Origin: Rhizophlyctis rosea
Taxonomy: Eukaryota > Chytridiomycota > Chytridiomycetes > Rhizophlyctidales > Rhizophlyctidaceae
DNA length: 64,000 bases
Reading direction: 5' to 3'
NCBI GenBank assembly: GCA_027596075.1
Contig: JADGJC010000041.1
Coordinates: 124,488-188,487, forward strand
Both the position numbers and the translations under genes were made by a program. The notes under the pieces were generated by a model, which did not search any database, was not told the DNA's origin, and was given only the letters and a program-made list of their open reading frames with translations. Within the stretch, counting starts at the first letter, position 1; the number at the start of each line of letters is the position of its first letter. Shown here one piece after another: positions 44,544 to 57,346 of the stretch.

Positions 44544-47291
44544 CTGCCTCAAATATTAGTTGTAATTTCAAGTGCCACGGCATGGCCCACTTACTTCTCC
44601 GCAGTATTCCTCGAGGGTCACGAGCATGCGTTAGTGTCTTTTCGTACATCCAAGCCGATCAAAGAAGGAAAACCCTAAGAATGGGAAATCGGGACCCAAA
44701 AATAAGAGAGTGGAGCGAAACTCAAAACTTTTAACAGCGATGATTGAAGGTCAATTTGTAAAGCGGGGAGGGATGATGTAGTGAGGAAGCTGAAAATGCT
44801 AGGGGTGCCGGACGGTCATCAAAGTCAGAGTCAACAGCCTTCGCAGGAAACCACTGGCATGAACATGTGAAACATGCATTGATGTCATGACAGCGATCAT
44901 GTTGAAATGTCCAGTTGACTGATTGGATCCATACGAGTTAGTTCAACGTTTGCACTCATCCTTTTTGCGCTAATAGTGGGCCATCTTGGATTGATGCATC
45001 AGTTGCATCAAGCAACACGTCCTTGTTATTCGTAGATGAAATCGGAACAAGCGTGACAGGTACGAAGAGGCTTCAATAATCGTCCCGGGCATACAACATG
45101 CTCAATGTCCGATGTTTGATGCCGGAGACGGTATGACGGCGAACAGCGCCAGAATCCAATTCACGGAAGTGAGACATATTCGCGCCAATGTTGGAAGTAT
45201 GCGTCAATGTTGCACACCATGGACGGCGAGGCAGCATCAAGGGCGAGTGAAATCATTACACGATCTGATCCAAAGCTCTTACAATCCCGCCAGTCCTTGA
45301 AGCTCGTAATGCGAATCGATCCGCCAAGGAAATTCAAGTTGACAGAATCCAGTGGTTCGGGTCGCGGGTCCACCCTTTTTCCGGCATTGATACTTCTCTA
45401 GTGGCGCCCCGCGATGATTTACAGAAGGTATTCGAGGGCAGCTCAAGGCATTTCGATGGTGTGTCGGTGGTCCGGGACGCGTTTCAGGGTCCGACTGTTG
45501 GGACCACCCAATGAGTCCGACAACTTCACTTACGACTGAACAAAGCGAATAAGATTACGACTGCACAGCCCGAATAGAATGCGCTGACCGTCCATACCGA
45601 GATCCTGCATTACGCCCATTTTTTCCGGCAAATAATCACAGTCCAAAACTGCTCCACCAAGTTGGCCTAAATGAACCATTTCTTACCTGATTCGAAAAAG
45701 ACAGATCGCAAATATTGAAGCTGGCCCGCAAGTTGGTAATGAGACTAGGACCATCCGCCGCCTCGTCCATCAACAGGAAACCCGTGCTTCTTTTCTACTT
45801 CTCCACGGATTGTCCATTGTTACTACATGCTGTTGTATATGCAATCACATATTGCATCAAGTCGGCGCAAATTTCAGTTTGGACAGAACTTCCCGCTTAC
45901 ATGGGCCAGCATCTTCCTCACACGCAAAGTCTCGTGACTATGGATGTCGAACAGTTTGGATTACATGAATGATCTGGCATGCGTGTTGCTTGAATGCATT
46001 GGGCACCATGTAGCAGTAATGAGCTATGTTCCAACTCTTCATTTTTCCTACACAGCGGTCACTGTCTCAACCATTCCTTCATGTTATTTGCGCTTGAAAA
46101 GTTGGAGTTGCACGGCTTTCGGAGCCTCAAAACTTTGGTGCAGAAACGGTTGAACGTAACACAGTCAAGCCGAGTCTGGCCATGCTGCTTGAATCGCGCG
46201 TCTTACCTTTTTTCTTTGGTAGGCTTGGGCACAGGCAAATCATAGGCCAGTAGCGGTAGAGCCTGGTAGCCCAACAGTCCTGTAAACTCTGTAAGTACGG
46301 CCACCTGATGCTGACGGTCATTATCAATACCGAAGTAATGCTCCATAAATCAGATGAATATGCATGCTTATTGGGCCTGGCGACCCAAGGTCATTGACTT
46401 TCCGCTGTGTGCCGGACAATTCTTTTTGTTTGTATGTCCTCCACGCTGCAAAAAAGCACATGTCCTGTGCACCTGACGAACATGAACCATCGACCGGAAG
46501 GTCGGATGGTGCTAATCAATACCGTTTCAGTTTCAAGTTAGTCAAATACATGAACTTTGAAACTTCCTCTTCATGGGATTAGCGTGAGGAAGCACCAACT
46601 GCATTGTTTGGTTGCGCGCGTGCTTGGATAGGTCTGAAATTCCAAAGTTCCTCTTGCAATCCTGCATGCATCTAAAATCGAGAGACATTGCCATTTGTGA
46701 CGGAGCGTCATTATAGGCTTCCCGAAAACGCATGCGTTGTCCGGATTGCCACCACCACAGATGCACAACTCGATGGAGTGATGAGTTCGCTCTGAATGAC
46801 AAGGATGTCTGGAGAAGAGAGCCAGCTGGATAAATCTATTGACGGATGGTACTTCAATTCGTATGATTCGCGCGCAACTTACAATTGTCACCGTAGCCGA
46901 CAAAGTTGAAGTCTTGCAAGCAGAAGAGAGCATGTTGGAGGACTTGGAGCTACTTGGAGATAGGAGAGATAGGAGAGATGGGGGAGAGTGCTACCGGGAG
47001 GAGGTCGACTGCGCCAGGTGGGGTCCTAGTCCGAACTACCTGGACACGGCACACGACAGCCGTTGCATTTTGTTGTGCGACAGAGGGAGGCTTTACTGGC
47101 TTTTGCCCAAATGACGATGGCCTGCACTGCTTTTTTGACAGGGTGGAACTATTGTCTTCTTTCTTACCAACTACCTTCCTGCCTCAGTGCTTTCCCACGC
47201 TCATTACTGCGGTCGTCGCTGGTACCCCGTTCTATCTTCCTAAAGCACTCTTCCGCACACTGGCAGACACAGCGAGTAGCGACCACCCACA
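44544..47291. other. Gene-poor stretch, nothing recognised
   Basis: About 2.7 kb of short overlapping frames. It contains one copy of a 17-base motif (45476-45492) and a short GGAGATA/GGAGAGATA microrepeat near 46956-46985. The last 250 bases are the promoter side of the coiled-coil gene. Confidence 0.45.
45476..45492. repeat. 17-base dispersed motif, copy 1
   Basis: GACGCGTTTCAGGGTCC; also at 51007-51023 (identical) and 53242-53258 (one change). Confidence 0.6.
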
Positions 47292-49901
47292 ATGCTGACA
47301 ACGCACGAAAATCCACCGCCTCCTCATCTCATATCCCCTTCCTCCAATTCCCACTCAACCACAACCACCACTTCACCACACATCACCCACCCAGCACCCG
47401 CCTCAGCTTCCTCGGCCTCAGCTCCGTCCTCTCCCGTCTCAGACGACACAACACAGGAACTGACGCCCAGGCCGCGGATCGGGGACTCGTTTCCTTTCGA
47501 GTTACCGGATCAGAAAACTCTTGGTGCTGCGGCAGGGGCGGAGGAGATGTGGGACACCGAAGATGAGGATGTTGGGAAAGGAGATAATGAGGAAGCACGA
47601 AGGCAAACGAACGTTGGGGGCATGGCGGGGTTTAACGGCGAGAGGGTGAGTTTGCTGGTCTCTCATAAGAAGGGGTGCGAGCAGAAGTCGAACGCCTTGA
47701 CTTGAGCCAGGAATGATGTGGCATGGTGCGGAATGGTTGTGTCATGGCGTAGGAGCACTCGCTGGACCTTTTGCAAGAGCGTACCGAAAGCTTGGGGCAT
47801 AATCTTCCAATGCATTCATACTGGATTGCTTTGTTTGTTTACAACCCCTCACTCAAAGGGCCTTCATTGTTGGTAAACAGAACCCATCAAACTTCGACGC
47901 ACTGCAACCCGGTGTTGTGCTCACAAAAAATGACTTGATACGAATAACACAGGTATGTTGTTCGCATCAACTCGTGATACTCGGGTCCTGACTGTGTCGT
48001 CCTTAGTTATTCCTTCAAACCCACACCCTACAAAACCAAATCCGCCACTTCAGAAGTCAACAACAGCGCTTGAAGACGTTTTTTGTTGAGGAGCACCAGA
48101 AGAAGGTACATTGAGGAAACCGAAGAGTCATGCTATATGAAGTACGAAAAATCTGACGCAAGTCGCAGACATCAACGGAATCATATTTGGATTTCGAAAA
48201 TGAAGTGCAAATGGAACTACTGGAACGGACCATGGTGAGTCCTATTGAGCATCTATCCAGAACGGTTGACCTTGGATATCTGACTTCACACTCACACAGA
48301 AATCCGAACAACTCCTCCGCACCCAACTCGCGACCCTAACCCAAGACCTCAACGACACCCAATTCGCCTACGACTCCGCCACCGAAAAAATCTCCACCTA
48401 CGAAGATGTCTGCGAAAGTCTCCAAAAAGACGTCGAACGTCTTCGTTCAGAACGAGACCGGTACCGCGGGCGAGCAAAAGGCGCTGAAAGCGAGGTGGAC
48501 CGGATACGAGAAGAGAGGGAAGAGTTGAAGCGGAAGCTTGATTGGGGCAGCGGTGGGAGTAGTACTGCGGATGTGGAGAAATGGAAGGCGGAGGTGAAGA
48601 GACTTGTCGGTGAGATTGAGGGGTTGAAGAAGGAGAGGGATGAGGCGGTTGAGATTGCTGTTGCGAAGACGGTGGAGGTTAAGTTGAGAGAGAGGAGGGG
48701 GACGGGTGCGAGTGTTGGGGAGGGTGGTGGGGAGGGGAATTCGTCGGATAACTCATCTAGCGGAGAAATTCCACCACCCACCGCCGAACGCGAGTCTTCA
48801 CCATCAAATCCATCACCTCCATCAACATCCTCACCTGAATCACAGTCCAACACGCCCACACCGTCTTCTGTACAATCCACTCTCCTCGCACAGAAAGAAG
48901 CACTTTTGGCGGAGACGACGAAATTGTTGAGGGAGGCGAAGAGGGCTTTGGAGGAAGTGACGAAGGAGAGGGATGAGTGGATGAGGCTTGGACGGGAGGA
49001 GGGAGCTAAATTGGTTAGTGAGCGGGCGGGGTGGGCGGCGGAGAGGAAGAGGTTGGAGGGGGAGTGTGAGGAGTTGAGGCAGGTGGGTTTGGGTTGGGGA
49101 GTGGGGTTTGAGTGGGATGCGAGTTTGGTGAGGGGAAACGATCATTGCAGGGATCATGATTGAAGAACTCCATTTCATCACTCAAAAACGACTCTTTGCT
49201 AACCCACCACCCACTCCCTTGTCCTCAAAACCAGGACCCAACGTCCATTGTCCCCACCCTCCAAAAACAGATTCGCATACTTGCAGCGAATGGCGCACGG
49301 TCGGCGCAGCAGCAGGAAGTGTTGGCTGGTGAGAACGCCAAATTGAGACGGGAGATTGAGGAGATGAGGAAGCGGGTTGATGATGGTGGTGGGGTGAATG
49401 GAGGAGGAGGAGGGGATGGGAGGGCGGCGAGTCCGGGTATGGGGGGTAAAGAGGAGATTGTGAGGGAGAATGGGAAGTTGAGGCATGATTTGCAGGTGGG
49501 TTTGTGGGGTTGGAGAATATAATTTGAGGATGTTCTTCTCGTGGGAATGGTCATTAATGATGTTTGCTCGTTTTGATTGGAACAGCTTATCAGAAGTGAA
49601 TACCGCGCGTACGCGAAGGAGAACCGGCGGTTGAGGGATAAGGTGCAGAGCCTCGGGGAGGTTGTTGAGAGGGGGGAGGAGAGGGGGAAGGAGGTATGTT
49701 TTTCTTTCATCCATTCTTTTGCTTGAGCCAATCTGCGTGTGTAGTCGTATATTCACTTTATTTATTCCCATGGTCGTGCAGAGAGACCTCTTACTATCTA
49801 CGCTGGATGCGCTTGTGAAGGCTGTTGCAGGGAAGGTCGGGGAGGGAGATGAAGTTGTGAGGGAGGCGGAGGAGGTTTTGAGGCGGGTTGGAGGGTCATG
49901 A
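47292..49901 (+). CDS. Eight-exon coiled-coil protein
   Basis: Exons 47292-47645, 47881-47952, 48007-48105, 48169-48234, 48300-49082, 49235-49495, 49586-49693 and 49782-49901 each contain a whole number of codons and join to 620 residues; all seven introns are phase 0. The first 118 residues are Pro/Ser/Thr-rich with an acidic patch (WDTEDEDVG). From about residue 119 a short ordered segment NFDALQPGVVLTKNDLIRITQ leads into long heptad-repeat regions (LQNQIRHFRSQQQRL, SLQKDVERLRSERDR, EREELKRKL, ENAKLRREIEEMRKR), interrupted by Ser/Pro-rich (about 280-320) and Gly-rich linkers. No enzymatic motif. Coiled-coil proteins of this sort are commonly centrosomal, ciliary or cytoskeletal scaffolds, but nothing here specifies which; function is unknown. 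The ATG at 47292 follows CACAA. Confidence 0.88.
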
Positions 49902-50586
49902 CGGAAGATATTGGTTGGGGGATTCGGGTGGGAGTTGCATGTAAATAGTTTAAGATTAAGGTTTCTGTGGTTGTTTTGAGGAAAATTGTTTGAATGGGTT
50001 ATGGTAGTGCGGCGTAAGATTGTGAAGTCGTGAAATGCGGCTCACATGATGTGATAGGCCGTTCGATCCGGTGGAAGACTTTTTTGCATTGTTGAGCGGT
50101 GTCGACGTGGTGGGAAAGACACGCTTGATGATTTTGTGCTCTTTGAAGCCAATGGCGTATCGAAGGTTGGAGTAAGTGAGGCAGGGGAAGACTCGACTGC
50201 AACGGTGATCATGCGGATAAGCCAACCAATGTTTTTTTGCTCCGCTCATTGAGGTTGTGCTCATCATAATGGATGCCAAAAAGAAAGACGCAACATTTGA
50301 GATAATGAATGACTTCCCAGGTTGGGAGCTCGACCATCCCGGCTGGACGCATGATATCAGTTGAACAATCTTAATTGCGAATTGGTTTCCCTGGCTTGCA
50401 CTGATTGATGGGGAATGCATCGTAGGAGTTTGCCAGTCATGAAGGGTTTCAACTGATTTAGCGCAAGGCTCCATTTGACTCCATTGTTTTTCGGGCGTGT
50501 TAGAGATATATTCATTCGCGGGAAAAACGAAAAATGAACTAAGCGATTCATGGCAGGATGTTCAAATCAGTGTTTTTGCAACATGG
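49902..50586. other. Intergenic, nothing recognised
   Basis: 3' flank of the coiled-coil gene up to the assembly gap. Only short frames. Confidence 0.45.
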
Positions 50587-50596
50587 NNNNNNNNNN
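50587..50596. other. Assembly gap (10 N)
   Basis: Ten consecutive N. The true distance across the gap is unknown. Confidence 0.99.
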
Positions 50597-50656
50597 CCCC
50601 GCCGCCGCCCCCCCCGCCGCGGGCCGGGCGGCGGGCGCGCGCCCCCCGCCCACCCA
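50597..50656. other. Near-pure G+C tract next to the gap
   Basis: About 60 bases made almost entirely of C and G (CCGCCGCC, CGGGCGGCGGG, GCGCGCGCC) in a neighbourhood of ordinary composition. It starts exactly at the gap edge, which points to an assembly or read-end artefact rather than a biological element. Confidence 0.7.
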
Positions 50657-51006
50657 GGTGCGACACAATCTTGAATGCCCCTGGATGTTACACTCGGAAA
50701 TACCACCGCCGGTGAATAGCCAGATTTCCCTACTTCACTCTCCTTGCGTGGATGATAGGGTACAGTTCAGATGAACCAATTTGACATTTCCCCCGTGGAG
50801 GAGTGACGACCCATCTGTTTGTTCACAACTTCAGATATGTAATGGGATGTAAGTTCTGTCAGAGCCACGAAGAAAGAAAAAACTTGACCTTGTACTCAGA
50901 ACGTAGTGAAACAGAAGGGTCACATTTCTCTTCCGCCTTTCATCATGGGCGAACCGATGCATCCTTTATTTGTCACTTCATTTGAGATGTCGCCCGCCAG
51001 AAGTGC

Positions 51007-51023
51007 GACGCGTTTCAGGGTCC
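51007..51023. repeat. 17-base dispersed motif, copy 2
   Basis: Identical to 45476-45492. Confidence 0.6.
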
Positions 51024-53241
51024 TTACGAGTACAGTACTTAGAGTACGGGTGCGCGAACTTGTCCTCAGAGCTTCCATGATTGATACCACTGCGCCCACC
51101 ATCCTCTCTGGTGGGAGACGAATACGCCGAGCTTCCAATCTTCTTCTTTTCATGCGGCAAAAGATATGTGCAAGAATATTTTCAAAATACACCATGGCAT
51201 CGTCCATGATGGCTACGTGATGAGGATGGAATCGAATGCTGACGGTGCTGGAATCTGACTTGAATTACTTGAATTCGAAGTCGTGAAGAGCTGAAGTGCT
51301 CTGTGTAATCCATTTGTGATGGTGGTTGGCTTGGTGTGACGACGATTGTGGTCACCATTTTGACTGTCTTGACTCTGTGATGGATGTCTCACAAGTCCAG
51401 CTGCACGCAAGAACACATTCAGCACGGTGCGAACAGAAGGCTGACATCTCTGGGCTCCATACGGGCTCCGTAAGCTCTGTTTGTTTTTCTCACTCTCGTT
51501 GAGATCAATGCACCACATCCTATCCGACGTGGCTAATGCCAGAAAAAAGGACACAGGATTGGAATGAACTGCATCCCAGATGGAGCTTGACCACTTCACA
51601 GCGCGCACATCCAACCACTTTGGAGACATTGAGTGAGTCGTATACGATTTATTTGGTCTTTTAGATGGCTCCGTTGGTGGAGAGGGGATGATGCGTGCTA
51701 TTACATGTTTGAGTCGTCAGCGTCCAAGTTGATACGACCAGACAAAGTAACTTGCGGCTGTGCAAGTTCCTTGGAATTTGGTCTTTGCTATGCTGACATG
51801 CAACTCTATTATGGCCTCGTTGGTCTATGGACCCAGGCGCTGTGTTTGGATCATCGAATGAGATGCCAAAGAAAAAGGTATGTTGACAACATGGTCAACA
51901 ATATTCTGAGTGTGGAGGTCGACGCCTTTCATCAAAGCCAGTTTGATTGAGTCATTGCGCAAATGCAGTACGCCTGTTGCTCGCCAGTGTAGCATTGCAT
52001 TTGTGAGTTCCTAGCACGGATTCTTTTCTGAATTGTACACGTAGTAGTGGTCATTCCAGGTCGAAATGACAGGGCATCCACCGAGCTCTAAACAGATTGC
52101 ACGTTGTTGTTGTAATGCAAAATATGATCATGCTCTGATCGATATACAAACCCTTTTTACATTTGCCCAGATGCGCCGGACGTTCCAGCACTGATGAGGG
52201 CGCGCTCATCCGCTCAACTCGCAGGAAATGGGGCGATAGCTGATTGGCTGATCGAGACGCGATTTGTCGCGACAACTCCAGGTGGAGGGGTCACCCTTGA
52301 AAAAGGTGAGACGGCGTCCAAAGGGGCAAAACAGTCAGAAACGCGTCGACAAACGCAGCATTATCACTGTGCCACCAATCCCGGAGGTGGACTGTTATAC
52401 AAGAGGAAAACGTCTAGAGGAAACGGAAAAGGGCAGATGAGCATCGTCAAGAGGTTTGAGGTGTCGCGACCCTTTTGACGCCCTGAGGAATCGTCGGTCG
52501 CGATGTAAAAGGAACAGAATGATCATGACATTGGCCACGTGGGCCATCAGGATGAGCTTATTTTTAACGCCTGCCGGAGCGAACACTTGTGCATTGGAAG
52601 TTTCGCCGAAGTCGCCGAGTTTTGGGGTAATCTGCTGTCGGGACAATGGTGGTGCGTTTATCCCCCTATTCTCCACACCTGCTCCTCGAAGGGGATTGAA
52701 GGGGATCTACGGCCTTGCAGCTTTACAAGGATAAAATGAAAAATAGTCCGGTCACAGCAAACAACAGCTCAATCCGACGAATAGAGGAAAATCCGCACCC
52801 TTTCTCACGCAAAGCCGTGAGCGCTAAATGTTCGCTGATTTGGCCATGAAGACCACATAATGTATAGTATGTATTAGCTGTCTGCCTGGGTAGATTTTTC
52901 AGATAGCAATCGATATCCTCCCGGCAGCTCTCCCGCTCCACTGATGTAGCAAAGAAAAGGTTGAGACAACAACTTAATTACAGATATGGCTAGTCACGGA
53001 TGGTGACTGACTCCACATTCCCCAATGCGCCGTATCTGTGGTGCTGGAAGAGAGGCGGGCACATTTTGTTCAGATGCTTCCATTGAAGTGGCTTCTCGTA
53101 AGCGTCAAAAGCAAAGGTGGCAGCAAAGGAGGCAGGGGCAGAGACGCACGGCGGTGTGTGTGCCTCTTCCTCGTCAAAGAATCGCCAGGTTGGATTGTCT
53201 CGGCCGGTAAAGTCCTGGGAGTTTTTAGCCATGATAGGCAA

Positions 53242-53258
53242 GACGCCTTTCAGGGTCC
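53242..53258. repeat. 17-base dispersed motif, copy 3
   Basis: GACGCCTTTCAGGGTCC, one substitution from the other two copies. Confidence 0.5.
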
Positions 53259-53622
53259 ACGATTTTTAAGCTTTTTAGTGTTCAAATCCGAATTTTGACT
53301 TGATTTGGAGAATCGCTACATTTGAGCGCGCCATGATCCTCTCTGCTCAAAAACGCGGGAACCAAATCTTTCTTTGTAAACTTTCGATAAGGAAGAACTT
53401 GGTGATCATAAACATGGTTCAGGTTGAAATTTTGAACATTTTTTTTGGATGGAGCTTCGGATCATCAACAGATGCACGATTGAATTGTTCCAGCGATGAG
53501 AACCGCCTGATGCGCATATATCATTGCCGTAATCAAATCAAGAGGGCTCCAATTTTGTTCTGTGAGTTTTGTTCTGCAAGACAAAACGCAAAACGTAATT
53601 TGACTTGCTGTTGACCGCAAAA

Positions 53623-53705
53623 TGATCAGAGTGGGATTTGAACCCACGCCTCCGAAGAGATCAGGGCCTTAACCTGACGCCTTAGACCAACTCGGCCATC
53701 TGACC
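53623..53705 (-). tRNA. tRNA-Leu(AAG)
   Basis: Minus strand, 83 bases with discriminator A. Acceptor stem GGTCAGA pairs with TCTGATC (one G-T); D-arm is TGGCCGAGTTGGTCTAAGG. The anticodon stem TCAGG/CCTGA encloses loop TTAAGGC, anticodon AAG. A long variable arm (about TCTCTTCGGAGG) marks a class II tRNA as expected for Leu. T-arm GTGGG-TTCAAAT-CCCAC. No intron and no encoded CCA. Confidence 0.95.
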
Positions 53706-54736
53706 TGATGAGATTCAGTTTTCAAAGTAGCGTATATGTAATATCAACATAGTGCGCGTTCAGGATGGTTCCCAATGAGCGTGGTGCAGACGTCGCCAAG
53801 TACACATTTGTTTGAAGCATTGGACTTCGAACATACGACAACTGTTCACGGGAAAGTAGATCCAATCAAGCCTGAGACTTATATTTGTTTGAGCTCCAGC
53901 GACGAACTTTGAGTCTAGCGAACAGTAGGAGTGCAATGACGACGCTGTTCCAGCTTCAGTAACGCATACATCAGCTGGGAACTCCCTTCTACCACGAACG
54001 CCCTTTTTCTGTTGTCCGACGGATTCTTCCGTGGTTCATCAACTGGCTATGGTACGAAACATACAATATCTGTAATGTGGAAGTCACCAAAGGGACTATC
54101 GCAGCCAATGTCGCAACTCGTTCGATTGCAATGACGACTGCTGTTGCCTTTTTGCACGGAAGCTACAGTATGATATTCTTGGCCATTCCCGTTCTCTCAA
54201 AACCCGGATGCGAACAGAGGGTTTCACAACGGTTCCCTGTGCTAGAGAACCTACATCCAACCATCGCCCAACATCCAGCTATTATTTGCTGCCCAAACCA
54301 AAAACAAAAAATGTTGCTCACAACAAGAAGAAACAGATTCTTTTCGCACAACTAACCACAAGAAAGATAAGAATATACATACAACAAAAGATTGCTAACA
54401 TGCTGAGGGTTATTCCCGATAGTCCCTCATCCAATACTCATACGTCTGCCCCATACAAGCCCACCCTTCATCCTCTAAATTCTGCCTGTGAATGACCGCC
54501 GCCCAACAACTAACCTCCATATGATTACCTCCTCTTTATTTCCTAATACTATGCGTGCTACAACTCCAGCCTGAATCACTAAATCTGATCCCCTCAATTC
54601 AAGGTCATGATTCCCTTACAATCTCCTTCATATCGTCCCATCGCTCTTGCACGATAACTTTCTCAAATTTCGCGATTCAGAGCCCATCCCCTCTTTATCC
54701 CGCCATAGAACAAACTCTCTCCCGCAAAAGCTAACG
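53706..54736. other. Intergenic, nothing recognised
   Basis: About 1 kb. The first 100 bases are the 5' flank of the tRNA gene; the last 200 are the 3' flank of the next gene. No other signal. Confidence 0.45.
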
Positions 54737-56022
54737 TCAATCTGCCCCCGTATCCACCCTCTCGACCTTCACTCTCGTGGCCCCTAACGCCTTCTGCATT
54801 GCCCTCAATGCCTTCTTCAACACTGTTGCAGGAACTTTCTGTTTCGTCGCCAGCGCCGCAATCGTTGAACTCCGTCTTCTCATCTTGTTTGGTTTGATTA
54901 CGTCGGGCTCTTCATTAGGTGTATCAACATCTTCCCCGTCGTCTTGATCAAGGGTCTCGGAAGATGAGGATGGTGTGTCGGAGGAAGGAATGGAAGAGTC
55001 AGTATCGTTGTCGGTATCGTCGGTGCGGGATACGTCAAGAATAACGACGGTGTCGTCAAATCTTACGCGGAGGGGACGGTTGTTTCGTTGTTTTGGTTTT
55101 TTGGATCTGGATGTTCGTGATGTTGATTGGTCATCGGGGATGAGTTCGGTTTTTCTTGATGAGGGCTTTGTGGTCTTTTGAGTTATTGATTCGGCAAGGG
55201 TTTCTTCTGAAGGCGTTAAGGCGAGCGGGTTGTCTAGTGATGCTGAGGCGGCGAGTTCGTCGGTGATATCTATGTCTTGACCATCGGGGTCGTCGTCGAC
55301 AGCGGAGGAGAGGGCGCTGGGTGTGCCGTCGTGTTGGCCCCACGATGCATTAGCCGAGGAGACTTGCATTTTGCGATACTTTTTGGACCATCTGAGTTTC
55401 AGAAAAGATGTAATGAGTTGTTTGCCACACATACAAACGAGGAAATATCAACGTACCGTAGCATAACATACATCCTCTCCATCCTCTCCATCTCCTGCTC
55501 AGGATCCAAAATCTCCCCACCCATTCCTTCCTCATCCTCCACATTGCCCAGCAACGATCTATCAGGATACGGTGTCCCATTCCCCTTCATCCATTCGTCA
55601 CCTCCCTTTACACCTCCCCTCTCACTCTCAACCTCCTTCCCAACCCGATCCGCCGCAGCAGCAACCTCATTCTTCTGGCTCTCATCCGCAGTTGCAAAGA
55701 ATTCCGCAACGCTCATTGTTCCTCCACTTGACAGTGGGGAAGTTTTGCGCTTTACTAATGGGGCGGGACCGGTGGTGGTTGTGTCGGTGGTGGGGTTGCA
55801 AGGGCTCCTGGTTAGGGTGCCGGTGTTTTTGCGACTTGCGAGTGGGGAGGATGATGCGGGGGATGATGCGCCGGGAGGTTTGAGAGGTGATGACATGGAC
55901 ATGCGTCGTTGACGGACTGCGAGCATCTCGCGCATGATGCCGTCGTCGAGCACGGAGCCGCGCCGGCCTTGAGGTGCTGGGGAGGGGTAATCCTCGTCAG
56001 AGTCGTCGACCAGATGGGACAT
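54737..56022 (-). CDS. Acidic, largely disordered protein with an RVRF motif
   Basis: Two exons (56022-55457, 55391-54737; 65-bp intron GTACGT..CTCAG) give 406 residues. The start MSHLVDDSDEDYPSP is acidic; the next 130 residues are Ser/Pro/Thr-rich. Around the intron a short helical, charged region (EQEMERMERMYVMLR then WSKKYRKMQ) may be the only folded part. The second exon holds LRVRFDDTVVILDV, where RVRF fits the protein-phosphatase-1 docking consensus (R/K)-V-x-F, then a long acidic tract and a basic C-terminal helix (KVPATVLKKALRAMQKALGA). Nuclear or regulatory roles are conceivable, but no family is recognised and the phosphatase link is inference from four residues. Confidence 0.78.
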
Positions 56023-57346
56023 GCTGGTAGGGTGAGGGCGGAGGATGCTTGGACGGAGAGTTTGTACGGTTGCCAGGGTTGCGGCTTTACTGGTGTTTCT
56101 ACCTGAGATGCTTTGTACGCCTTTTAGTTTCGACTATTCTCTTGTCGGAGATGACGGAGGAAACGTTGGGTGGGTGAAGTAACAATGCGGAGGTGGAGCA
56201 GGGTCCGAGCTATTAAATACGGAACCGTAGAAGTATAAGAGACATCCAGCAATGTGTTACTTGATCCACATCTAAGTATTATGAATGTTACGAAGGTCTC
56301 ATGAAAACGCCGAGGTCTCGAGAACCATCCAAAACAGCGGAGTTTGTGTCATAGTGTCAAAACGCCGGAGTTTCAGGAACACCATCCGCTTGGTCAGATC
56401 GTTGCCATGCGATGTCTCGTCGAGCCCGGTCTCGTCGGCGTCCGGATCGCCAGGAATTCATTCAGGGTGGATCCACAGCCCTCAATCCTATTATGAGGGT
56501 CGCCCCGATCTATTGACCTGATTGATTACGCAAGCGGCAGCTTGAAAGGTTGTGATTCAAAAACATCAAGACAGGTGATAATTTGTGACAGACGCTTGGG
56601 TTTCGCTGATGGAGACAGTTCTGGCCTTCTTTTTGAGCTCGGCTGTGCTTTCTTTTAGTGTTTTACTCTCATTGCCAATGGTAAAGTTTAGATTCATTCG
56701 ATTTAGGACGGGTTGTACCATCAACAATCAACAAGCGAATGAATCTCAACCGCGGGTTTGAACGTTTAGGTAAGGGGGCCATGGGTCGTGTAGCAGGGTC
56801 TGGGATAATTGTTGAAGGCACCGCCATGAAGGATCTGAAGGGACGGTGAGGGTCAAAGTGCGTGAAAGCCGTCCCAGATGCCAACATTGTCAGCAGCCAG
56901 CTTCCAGGCTGAAGCAGCTTACCAATGGTACGCTCTTTGACATGCTCTTCCACCCACGGCATACGCGATCCCCAAGATTCACACGACTGTTGCAGAGCAG
57001 AGATCCCGGTGAAGGTGGGCTTTACAAGCAGATTTTCCAAAGCTTGCGGAACCGTCCATTCGTGCAGAGGAAGTAGCTGAAGAAGGACCCTGATTCCACC
57101 CTCGTGTTCGTGTTCGTGGTGAGCCACCCCACAGAAGGATTTATTCCAAATTTGGCTGCCTTTTTCAACGTTTCTTCTTTCTTGAATTAGAACACTGTTC
57201 AATTACTCAGAGTCAATACCGATCTTGCCAGCATATTTCACCTTATCCAGTCGAAGCTTCCCACATACCAAAGCTCAGGGACGTCAGATCTAGACGCACA
57301 CTGCGGTCCGAACTCCCAAAACCTCCTGAGTACCGTTCTACCCATA
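56023..57346. other. Intergenic, nothing recognised
   Basis: About 1.3 kb between divergent genes, so both promoters should lie here. A 178-codon minus-strand open frame at 56669-57202 has no domain and no start context and is not called as a gene. Confidence 0.45.

Larger units (their letters stand above)
50657..53622. other. Gene-poor stretch, nothing recognised
   Basis: About 3 kb between the gap and the tRNA-Leu gene. It contains two copies of the 17-base motif (51007-51023, 53242-53258). No frame shows a domain or plausible splicing. Confidence 0.45.

Noticed and set aside
56669..57202. 178-codon minus-strand frame between two genes
   Set aside because: No domain, no start context, not conserved-looking; falls in a bidirectional promoter region.
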